NCBI RefSeq assembly: GCF_947496875.1 | Contig: NZ_CANMEH010000008.1 | Location: 62,001-126,000 of the forward strand | Source of the DNA: an uncultured Paracoccus sp. | GTDB lineage: Bacteria; Pseudomonadota; Alphaproteobacteria; Rhodobacterales; Rhodobacteraceae | Reading direction: 5' to 3' | DNA length: 64,000 nt | Shown here: positions 15,812-25,673 of the stretch, one piece after another | Layout of the letters: each line of letters starts with the position of its first letter | How positions within the stretch are numbered: position 1 is the first letter of the stretch | Translations under genes and position numbers: made by a program | The notes under the pieces: generated by a model | The model's database searches: none | Told to the model about the DNA's origin: nothing | What the model saw: the letters and a program-made list of their open reading frames with translations, nothing else

Positions 15812-17238
15812 TGCAGGTCGTCGTCCTGCCGGACCACGGGTGGCGCGAGGCGTGGCGCGATGCAGCGCGCCGGCTGGCTGCCGCGGGGATCCCACCCGAG
15901 CAGGTGACCTGGACAACCGCGCCGGGCCTGTTTGCCGCGGCCCCCCTGCCCCCCGAACGCCCGCTATCCGCGCCGCGGGCCTTTGTCGACCTGGCGGACG
16001 CGGTGCTGTGCCACCGCGATCCGGAACGCTTCGCCCTGCTCTATCAACTGCTTTGCCGGCTTCGGCAGGACCGCCGCGTTCTGGACAACCCCGCCGATCC
16101 GCTGGTGGCACGGCTGCACGGGCTGGCCAAGGCGGTCCGCCGCGACAGCCACAAGATGCGCGCCTTCGTCCGGTTTCGCGAACTTCCGGCGGCTGGCGCC
16201 CGGCGGCGCTTTGCGGCGTGGTTCGAACCCGACCACCTGATCGTCGCGCGGAACGCCCCCTTCTTTGCCCGTCGGTTCGCCGACATGGACTGGACCATCC
16301 TGACCCCGGACGAGCGCGCCGACTTCATCGGGGGCGAGCTGAGCCTTGGCGCCGGCGTCCCGCGACCGGACCTGCCCGACGACGCGTCGGAGGCGCTGTG
16401 GGCCACCTATTTCACCAACATCTTCAACCCGGCCCGCGTCAAGCTGGGGGCGATGCGGTCCGAGATGCCGGTGAAGTACTGGAGGAACTTGCCGGAAACG
16501 CGCCAGATTCCCGCCATGCTGGCCGATTCCGAACGAAGAGTGGCGCAGATGCGTTCGGCTGCTGCAACCGTGGCGCCCGGCCGCGCCGCGCAGATCAGCG
16601 AAAGGTATCGTGCCGCCATGCCGAAGCCGCCCGAAAAGATCGACACGCTGGACGCTGCCGCGGCAGCCGCGCGGACCTGCACGCGCTGCGACCTTTACTG
16701 CCACGCCACCCAGACCGTCTGGGGCGAAGGCGCGCCGGATGCCCGGCTGATGATCGTGGGGGAACAGCCCGGCGATCAGGAGGATCTGCAGGGCCGCCCC
16801 TTTGTCGGGCCGGCCGGGGACGTCCTGGCCGAGGCGATGGGCAAGGCCGGCCTTGATCGCGACGCGGTGTGGCTGACGAACGCCGTCAAGCACTTCAAGT
16901 TCAAGCCGCAGATGACGGCGCGCGGCGGCAAGCGGCGCCTGCACCAGAACCCAGACCGGCAGGAAATCGACATCTGCAAGTGGTGGCTGGACCTGGAACA
17001 GCGCTTCATCCAGCCAAAGCTGACACTGGGCCTGGGGGGCACGGCTGCCTATGCCCTGACCGGCCGCAAGGAAGGGATTACCCGTCGGCGCGGCAAGGTC
17101 GAGGACACCGCGGCCGGGCCGGTCCTGCTCAGCTGGCACCCCTCGTACATCCTGCGCGTGCCCGACCGGGCCGCGGCGGACCGGGCACGCGCGCAGCTTG
17201 TCGAGGACCTGACGCTCGCGGCAGAGCTTGTCGCCTGA
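15811..17238 (+). CDS. DUF4130-UdgX fusion: putative DNA repair protein with uracil-DNA glycosylase domain
   Basis: This 475-residue protein has two domains. Residues about 1-250 match DUF4130 (TIGR03915-like), seen in YQLLCRLRQDRRVLDNPADP, SHKMRAFVRFRE and WFEPDHLIVARNAPFFARRF. Residues about 280-475 are a family-4-like uracil-DNA glycosylase of the UdgX type: GEQPGDQED at 317-325, the KRRLH R-loop at 374-378, and the HPS motif at 443-445. In UdgX the His of KRRIH forms a covalent bond to the uracil-excised site; here it is His378. It starts at 15811, overlapping the radical SAM stop by one base. The role is DNA repair under probable LexA control; what the DUF4130 part does is unknown. Confidence 0.92.
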   Translation: MQVVVLPDHGWREAWRDAARRLAAAGIPPEQVTWTTAPGLFAAAPLPPERPLSAPRAFVDLADAVLCHRDPERFALLYQLLCRLRQDRRVLDNPADPLVARLHGLAKAVRRDSHKMRAFVRFRELPAAGARRRFAAWFEPDHLIVARNAPFFARRFADMDWTILTPDERADFIGGELSLGAGVPRPDLPDDASEALWATYFTNIFNPARVKLGAMRSEMPVKYWRNLPETRQIPAMLADSERRVAQMRSAAATVAPGRAAQISERYRAAMPKPPEKIDTLDAAAAAARTCTRCDLYCHATQTVWGEGAPDARLMIVGEQPGDQEDLQGRPFVGPAGDVLAEAMGKAGLDRDAVWLTNAVKHFKFKPQMTARGGKRRLHQNPDRQEIDICKWWLDLEQRFIQPKLTLGLGGTAAYALTGRKEGITRRRGKVEDTAAGPVLLSWHPSYILRVPDRAAADRARAQLVEDLTLAAELVA

Positions 17239-17260
17239 CCGGCCGGCGGATATGGGCGGG

Positions 17261-17304
17261 CCGTCACAAAACCATCAGGCTGTCGTCATATCTTCATTCG
17301 ACAG
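17261..17304 (+). promoter_or_regulatory. Candidate operator/Pho-box-like region upstream of sqdB
   Basis: Between the UdgX-fusion gene and sqdB, CTGTCG (17280-17285) and CGACAG (17299-17304) form a perfect 6-bp inverted repeat spaced by 13 bp. In the same place CTGTCGT and TCTTCAT are 11 bp apart, and CCGTCAC-AAAA-CCATCAG lies just upstream. These resemble the PhoB box (CTGTCAT-N4-CTGTCAT) only loosely. Sulfolipid synthesis is known to rise on phosphate starvation, which makes a Pho box plausible. Not proven. Confidence 0.35.
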
Positions 17305-17358
17305 CGCCCCCGTCTGACGCTAAGGCCCGGCAGACGCGCAAAGACGAAGGAGTCTGAC

Positions 17359-18573
17359 ATGCGGATCGCGGTTCTTGGCGGCGACGGCTTCGTGGGCTGG
17401 CCCACCTCCCTGCATCTGTCCAGTCTGGGCCACGAGGTCCATATCGTCGACAACCTGTCGCGCCGCTGGATCGACACCGAGCTCGGCGTGCAGTCGCTGA
17501 CGCCGATGGATAGCATCCAGGAACGCTGCCGGATCTGGAAACAGGAAACCGGCGAGACGATCCACTTTCATCTGCTGAACCTGGCCCGCGAATATGAGCG
17601 GCTGAAGCAGTGGCTGGCCGACACCCGCCCTGACGCGGTGATCCATTTCGCCGAACAGCGCGCGGCGCCCTATTCGATGAAGACCGACCGCCACAAGGTC
17701 TACACCGTCGACAACAACGTCAACGCCACCCACAATCTGCTGGCGGCGCTGGTCGAAACCGGCATCGACGCGCATCTCGTCCATCTGGGAACGATGGGTG
17801 TCTATGGCTATTCCAGCGTCGGCGCGCCGATCCCCGAGGGGTATCTGGACGTCGAGATCGACACCCCGTCCGGCAAGAAGGGGATGGAGATCCTGTACCC
17901 GACCCGGCCCGGCTCGGTCTATCACATGACCAAGAGTCTCGATCAGATCCTGTTCCAGTTCTATGCGCAGAATGACGGGCTGCGGATCACCGACCTGCAT
18001 CAGGGCATCGTCTGGGGCACCCACACCGACCAGACCCGCCGGCATGAACAGCTGATCAACCGCTTTGATTATGACGGCGACTATGGCACGGTGCTGAACC
18101 GCTTCCTGATCCAGGCGGCGATCGGCTATCCCTTGACCGTTCACGGCACCGGCGGCCAGACCCGCGCCTTCATCCACCTGCAGGACTGCGTCCGCTGCAT
18201 CGAGTTGGCCCTGTCCGACGCGCCCGCGACGGGTGAGCGGGTGCGGATCTTCAACCAGATGACCGAAACGCACCGGGTCCGCGACCTGGCCCATCTGGTC
18301 GCCCGGATGACCGGGGCAGAGGTCAAGTTCCTGCCCAACCCCCGGAAAGAGGCCGACGAGAACGACCTGATCGTCAAGAACGACCAGTTCCTGTCGCTGG
18401 GCCTGAACCCGACCACCCTGCAGGAAGGCCTGCTGGCCGAGGTTGTGGACGTCGCCCGGAAATACGCGCATCGGATCGACCGCTCGCGCGTGCCGGCGGT
18501 CAGCGCCTGGACCAGGGACATCGCCAAGCGCGTCGATCACGACCCCGAGGGCAAGAAGCTCAAGGCGGTCTGA
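17359..18573 (+). CDS. sqdB: UDP-sulfoquinovose synthase SqdB
   Basis: SqdB makes UDP-sulfoquinovose from UDP-glucose and sulfite, the head-group donor for the sulfolipid SQDG. The 404-residue protein starts MRIAVLGGDGFVGWPTSLHLS, with the GGxGFxG NAD-binding loop. It carries HFAEQRAAPYSM and the catalytic-type Tyr-Lys pair in SVYHMTKSLDQ, and GIVWG. AAGGAG precedes the ATG. The gene heads an sqdB-sqdD-sqdC run identical in order to that of Rhodobacter sphaeroides: the next gene begins 3 bp after its stop. It acts in the cytoplasm and competes with glucan synthesis for UDP-glucose. Confidence 0.96.
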   Translation: MRIAVLGGDGFVGWPTSLHLSSLGHEVHIVDNLSRRWIDTELGVQSLTPMDSIQERCRIWKQETGETIHFHLLNLAREYERLKQWLADTRPDAVIHFAEQRAAPYSMKTDRHKVYTVDNNVNATHNLLAALVETGIDAHLVHLGTMGVYGYSSVGAPIPEGYLDVEIDTPSGKKGMEILYPTRPGSVYHMTKSLDQILFQFYAQNDGLRITDLHQGIVWGTHTDQTRRHEQLINRFDYDGDYGTVLNRFLIQAAIGYPLTVHGTGGQTRAFIHLQDCVRCIELALSDAPATGERVRIFNQMTETHRVRDLAHLVARMTGAEVKFLPNPRKEADENDLIVKNDQFLSLGLNPTTLQEGLLAEVVDVARKYAHRIDRSRVPAVSAWTRDIAKRVDHDPEGKKLKAV

Positions 18574-18575
18574 CC

Positions 18576-19409
18576 TTGCTGCCCGACGGCCTTGCTGCGG
18601 ACCGGCCCGCCCGGTCGGACCGTGCCTATGTCACGCTGGTGACCAATGCCGATTACGCGCGGGGGGCGCGGGCGCTGGTCCGCTCGATCGTGCTGTCAGG
18701 CACGTCCGCGGACATCTGCGTGCTGCACACCGACGTGGCGGACCGCGATCTGATCCCCCTGCGCGCCCTGGGGGCACGATGCGTGCGCTGTGACCTGCTG
18801 CCCACGACGGCCGCGTTCAACGCCAGCCATGCCCGTGACGCGCTGCACGGCAGGGCCGCCTTCACCAAGGGCGAAAAGCCGCCCTTTCACACGCCGCTGG
18901 ACAATTTCGCCAAGCTGCGGCTGTGGCAGCTGGACTACGCCCGCGTCGTGTTCATCGATGCCGATGCGCTGGTCCTGCAGAACGTGGACAAGCTGTTCGA
19001 CTATCCGCAATTCTGCGCCGCCCCGAATGTCTACGAGAGCCTGGCCGACTTTCACCGCATGAACTCGGGGGTGTTCACGGCTCGTCCGGACCGGGCGACC
19101 TTCGCGGACATGCTGGCGCAGCTGGACGTGCCGGGGGCGTTCTGGCGCCGCACCGACCAGACGTTCCTGCAACACTACTTCCCCGACTGGCACGGGCTGC
19201 CGGTGTTCATGAACATGCTGCAGTATGTCTGGTTCGCCATGCCCGAGCTGTGGCGCTGGCAGGACATCCGCATCCTGCATTTCCAGTACGAGAAGCCGTG
19301 GCAGGATCACGCCAAGGCTGACCGTCTGCGGCCGTTGATCGAGTTGTGGCAGGCCCATGCCGGCGACGGCCGGGTGCCGGACAGCCGGACCCTGCAAGAT
19401 CCGGCGTGA
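18576..19409 (+). CDS. sqdD: Sulfolipid glycosyltransferase SqdD (GT8, glycogenin-like)
   Basis: This 277-residue GT8-type glycosyltransferase shows VTLVTNADYARGARALVRS at the start, then RVVFIDADALVLQNVDKLF with the DxD metal motif, and MNSGVFTARPDRATF. GT8 enzymes use UDP-sugars. In R. sphaeroides the sqdD product in this operon position is held to transfer sulfoquinovose during SQDG assembly. The start is taken as TTG at 18576, 3 bp after sqdB; no ATG lies in frame before the conserved VTLVTN, so the start is uncertain by a few residues. Its stop overlaps the sqdC GTG. Confidence 0.88.
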   Translation: MLPDGLAADRPARSDRAYVTLVTNADYARGARALVRSIVLSGTSADICVLHTDVADRDLIPLRALGARCVRCDLLPTTAAFNASHARDALHGRAAFTKGEKPPFHTPLDNFAKLRLWQLDYARVVFIDADALVLQNVDKLFDYPQFCAAPNVYESLADFHRMNSGVFTARPDRATFADMLAQLDVPGAFWRRTDQTFLQHYFPDWHGLPVFMNMLQYVWFAMPELWRWQDIRILHFQYEKPWQDHAKADRLRPLIELWQAHAGDGRVPDSRTLQDPA

Positions 19410-20245
19410 CCGCCGATTCGACAGTCGCCGTCACCGGTGCGACGGGTCTGGTCGGCCGGTTCATCGTCGCGGGATTGCAGGCGGCGGGGCATCGCATCGA
19501 TCCGTTGCCCGGCTGGCGGCTGGGCGATCCGGCACCGCTGGACGGGTGCGACGCGCTGATCCACGCGGCCTTCGCGCATCTGCCCGGACGCTATCGCGGC
19601 GGCGAAGGGGACGATCCGGCAGGATTCATTTCAGCAAACCTGGATGGTACGCTGCGGCTGTTCCGGGATGCCCGGCGCACCGGTGTTCGGCAAGTCGTCT
19701 TCCTGTCCTCGCGGGCAGTTTATGACGGGCTGCCACCGGGAACGTTCCTGCCGGACGGCACGCCGCCCCGGCCCCACAGCCTGTATGGGCAGGTGAAGCT
19801 GCAGGCGGAAACGGCGCTGGCCAGCATGGCGGGGCCGGACTTTGCCACGACCAGCCTGCGCGCCACCGGGATCTACGGTCCGGGACCCGGACACAAATGG
19901 ACCGCCCTGTTCGCCGACTTTCTGGCGGGCCGACCGATCCTTTCGCGGGTCGGCACCGAACTCCACGGCGACGATCTGGCGGCCGCGATCCTGCTGATCC
20001 TGAGAGAGGGCGTGCAGGGCCTCCTCAACGCCTCGGACCTCGTGCTGGACCGACATGACCTGCTGGCCGAAGTTGCGCAGCTGACTGGCTGCCCTCACAG
20101 GCTCCCGGACCGCGCCGACCGGGCGGGGCTGTCGGTGATGGGCTGCGGGCGGCTCGAGAAGCTCGGCTGGCGGCCCGGTGGGATGGACCGTCTGCGCGCG
20201 GACCTGCCGCGGATGCTGCGGGATTTCGGATTCCTGCAGACATAA
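19406..20245 (+). CDS. sqdC: NAD-dependent epimerase/reductase-like SqdC
   Basis: This 279-residue short-chain (extended) dehydrogenase has the Rossmann loop GATGLVGRF near the N-terminus, then CDALIHAAFAH, VVFLSSRAVYDG and the catalytic YxxxK as SLYGQVKLQAE. GTG at 19406 overlaps the sqdD stop as GTGA; the upstream in-frame ATG at 19346 lies deep in sqdD. Third position in the sqd operon matches sqdC of R. sphaeroides, whose loss causes sulfoquinovosyl-dihydroxyacetone to build up, so it probably acts on a side or late step of sulfolipid metabolism. Identification rests on family plus operon order. Confidence 0.85.
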   Translation: MTADSTVAVTGATGLVGRFIVAGLQAAGHRIDPLPGWRLGDPAPLDGCDALIHAAFAHLPGRYRGGEGDDPAGFISANLDGTLRLFRDARRTGVRQVVFLSSRAVYDGLPPGTFLPDGTPPRPHSLYGQVKLQAETALASMAGPDFATTSLRATGIYGPGPGHKWTALFADFLAGRPILSRVGTELHGDDLAAAILLILREGVQGLLNASDLVLDRHDLLAEVAQLTGCPHRLPDRADRAGLSVMGCGRLEKLGWRPGGMDRLRADLPRMLRDFGFLQT

Positions 20246-20368
20246 CGGCCCACATAAAAGGCGAGGCGACTGGCGACTTCATCAACATCAAGTTGCTGAA
20301 CGCGTTTCGATATGCCTAGCTGAATCTTGCGAAACCTAACAAGGGCGCGATCGTCGGGGTGCTGCGGG

Positions 20369-21121
20369 ATGAACGAGACCGGTATCGAGACCAAGACCCG
20401 GAACAACGGATCTCGCCAGGGGTCCGACAGGCTTGCTGCAACCCGTTACGCGGTCTTCGCCGCCCCTGATGGCGCGTTCGGCGAGGCGGGGGCGCAGTGG
20501 CTGGGGTGGGACCTGCACGGTGGACGAAAGATCGACCAGCCGGATCCCCCGGGTCTGCCGCGTCCGCTGGCCCAGTTGACCCAGCGTCCCCGGCGCTACG
20601 GGTTCCACGCCACGATCAGGCCGCCCATGCATCTGGTCGCCGGCGCGACCTGTGCCGAGCTGCTGTCGGCACTGCAGGCCCTCTGCACCCGCGCCGCACC
20701 GATCGAGCTGCCGCCCCTCACGCTCAGCGCGGCAGAGTCGTTCATCGCCTTTCGCACGAGCCGACAATCCGCCGCCCTGAACGCTTTGGCCGCCACGGTC
20801 GTGAAAGACCTCGACAGGCTGCGCCGGCCGCTCAGCCAGCGAGAGATCACGCGGCGCAACCCGGGCGCTCTCAGCATTCCCCAGCAACTGATGCTGGCGC
20901 GTTACGGCACGCCCTATGTCCTGGATGAGTTCCGGTTCCACCTGACCCTGACCGACCAGCTTGCCCCCGAGGAATTCCCGCCGGTCGGCATGGCCGCCGC
21001 GGAGCATTTCGCCGGCAGGCTGTCGAACCCCTGGCTGATCGAGGAGCTGTGTCTGGTCGAAGAAGATGCGGACGGGTTCTTTCAGGTCCGCGGGCGCTGC
21101 CGGCTCGGCCAGCAGCACTGA
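20369..21121 (+). CDS. DUF1045 family protein (2H-phosphoesterase-like)
   Basis: The 250-residue protein fits DUF1045, linked in other genomes to phosphonate degradation. It has two HxT motifs, YGFHATIRPP (about residue 85) and FRFHLTLTD (about residue 195), the pattern of the 2H phosphoesterase/RNA-ligase-like fold. TRYAVFAAPDGAFGEAGAQWLGWD near the start is typical. The first 25 residues before TRYAVF are variable; ATG at 20369 is used. No phn genes are nearby, so the phosphonate link is not supported here. Substrate unknown. It is a single gene after the sqd operon. Confidence 0.85.
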   Translation: MNETGIETKTRNNGSRQGSDRLAATRYAVFAAPDGAFGEAGAQWLGWDLHGGRKIDQPDPPGLPRPLAQLTQRPRRYGFHATIRPPMHLVAGATCAELLSALQALCTRAAPIELPPLTLSAAESFIAFRTSRQSAALNALAATVVKDLDRLRRPLSQREITRRNPGALSIPQQLMLARYGTPYVLDEFRFHLTLTDQLAPEEFPPVGMAAAEHFAGRLSNPWLIEELCLVEEDADGFFQVRGRCRLGQQH

Positions 21122-21148
21122 CCCGGACGGCAGCAGGGCCCTCGGGTC

Positions 21149-21535
21149 CTAGCCGCGCAGCGCCTGGGCAATTTCCTCGCCCGTCGCGCTGGTCAGCGTC
21201 TTCGGCAGTTCCTTGACCAGCTTCTGCTCCAGCATCTTGTGGTAGTGCTTGCGCATGTTGCCCAAGGTGGACGGGTCGGCAATGATCGCCAGCTCGTCGA
21301 CCTTGTTCTGCAGCACCATCTGGTTCAGCCGTTCGGCCAGCTGCTTGGCAAAGGTTGCCTCATCCTCGTCCCGGGGGGTCGTTTCCTCGGGCTGCTTGCC
21401 CTGGCTTTCGTCCTGCAGGTTGGTCGGGCTCATCCGGCCCTGTTCCTGCAGCTCGATCCCGTGCTTGGCGACGTTGCGGAACAGCACGGCCTGGTGGCCG
21501 TCTGCGACCACGACCAGCGCGTTGAGAGACAACAT
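21149..21535 (-). CDS. Host-attachment family protein (baeRF-like)
   Basis: The 128-residue soluble protein fits the 'protein required for attachment to host cells' family (PF10116), common in alphaproteobacteria. Family signs are the opening ALVVVADGHQAVLFRN, a charged middle with ETTPRDEDEATFAKQLAERL, and DELAIIADPSTLGNMRKH. The C-terminus continues with a LVKELPKTLTSATGEEIAQAL helix. This fold is related to archaeal release-factor-like (baeRF) domains; the attachment role comes from one plant-associated bacterium and is not general. GAAAGGATC precedes the ATG. It is on the same strand as the aminotransferase, 65 bp downstream of it. Confidence 0.85.
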   Translation of the reverse strand: MLSLNALVVVADGHQAVLFRNVAKHGIELQEQGRMSPTNLQDESQGKQPEETTPRDEDEATFAKQLAERLNQMVLQNKVDELAIIADPSTLGNMRKHYHKMLEQKLVKELPKTLTSATGEEIAQALRG

Positions 21536-21600
21536 GTTCGATCCTTTCGCGTGACTTCGCGGGCCAACGCGGCGTGCCTGACCCGGTTCCGTGGGGCGGG

Positions 21601-22815
<1,215 letters not shown>

Positions 22816-22903
22816 TCAGGTGCTTTCTGGGGTCATAGGCGGACCGCCATCAGCCGACAAGCATGATGGCGTGCAGGCCATTTTGTGCGGGGCGCGAACA
22901 CGG

Positions 22904-23218
22904 ATGGACGATCGTGAGATACGGCTGAAGCGGGCGCGCCTGCGGAGCTGGCGCCGGGGCATCAAGGAGATGGACCTGATCCTTGGGCCGTTCGCCGATG
23001 AGGCGCTGAGCGCCCAATCCGACGCGACCCTGGACGTGTACGAGCGGCTGCTGGACGAGAATGACCATGATCTCTACCAGTGGGTCACGGCGCGAACGCG
23101 CCCGGCGCAGGCCGGATCAGGGGTGCAAGCGGCCGCCGGGCCGGCGCATCTGCACCCTCTGCTGGACCTGATCGCCGGGCACGCCGCCAACCGGATGAAA
23201 AAAAGCCGAGACCTTTAA
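22904..23218 (+). CDS. sdhE: FAD assembly factor SdhE (succinate dehydrogenase assembly factor 2)
   Basis: SdhE promotes covalent FAD attachment to succinate dehydrogenase SdhA. The 104-residue protein contains the family core RSWRRGIKEMDLILGPF (about residues 12-28), with the essential RGxxE, and the C-terminal LLDENDHDLYQWVTAR. The start at 22904 fits the usual length; an in-frame upstream frame overlaps the aminotransferase. The C-terminal 30 residues are an extension beyond the conserved domain. It is divergent from the aminotransferase gene. Confidence 0.93.
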   Translation: MDDREIRLKRARLRSWRRGIKEMDLILGPFADEALSAQSDATLDVYERLLDENDHDLYQWVTARTRPAQAGSGVQAAAGPAHLHPLLDLIAGHAANRMKKSRDL

Positions 23219-23272
23219 CGGAATATTGGTCATTTCCCATCATCGTGTCAGGGCAACAGATTGGACCCTGCC

Positions 23273-23788
23273 ATGAACCGGTTTGCCCTGATCCCGCGCG
23301 ACACCCCCTCGGGCGCGCCCGCCGTCGAATCCGTCGCGGACTGCTATCTGGACACGCTGCAGATCCTGGACCGGCTGCACCGTCTGATGCTGGACCTGAT
23401 CAAGGACGAGTTCGAGCGGCTGGGCCGATCCGACCTGACCCCCGTTCAGGCGCTGCTGCTCTACAACCTGGGATCGGCCGAGGTTTCCGCGGGCGAACTG
23501 CGGTCCCGCGGCATGTATCAGGGGTCGAACGTCAGCTACAATCTGAAGAAGCTGGTGCAGATGGGCTATGTCCACCACCAGCGCAGCGAACAGGACCGCC
23601 GGTCCGTCCGGGTGCGCCTGACCGACGAGGGCTGCGCCGTGCGTGACATTGTCGGCGCGCTGTTCACCCGCCACGCCCACGGGCTGGAGGCGTCGGGCGT
23701 GCTGGACGACCCCCCGCTCGACCAGGTCAACCGGCAGTTCCGACGCATCGAACGATTCTGGTCCGAACAGATCCGCTACATCTACTGA
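23273..23788 (+). CDS. MarR-family winged-helix regulator (LdtR-like)
   Basis: The 171-residue protein starts at ATG 23273 (a TTG four codons upstream is possible). It has a MarR-type winged helix: LTPVQALLLYNLGSAEVSAGELRSR, then the recognition helix GMYQGSNVSYNLKKLVQMG and the wing HHQRSEQDRRSVRVRLTDEG. The YQGSNVSYNLKKLV sequence resembles LdtR, a rhizobial/Liberibacter regulator of L,D-transpeptidase and stress genes, so an envelope-stress role is possible but inferred. It is convergent with pgm and 42 bp from its end. Confidence 0.85.
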   Translation: MNRFALIPRDTPSGAPAVESVADCYLDTLQILDRLHRLMLDLIKDEFERLGRSDLTPVQALLLYNLGSAEVSAGELRSRGMYQGSNVSYNLKKLVQMGYVHHQRSEQDRRSVRVRLTDEGCAVRDIVGALFTRHAHGLEASGVLDDPPLDQVNRQFRRIERFWSEQIRYIY

Positions 23789-23830
23789 CGATGAAGCACC
23801 CGGCTGTGACCTCTGTCCGCCAGAGGGGCG

Positions 23831-25588
<1,758 letters not shown>

Positions 25589-25673
25589 TTAGGCCTGGCG
25601 CGGCGGCGCCGCTTGCCGGGGTTTGCCCCAGTCCTTACGGTCGATGCAAAGAATAAACGGGCGAGGCATGCAC

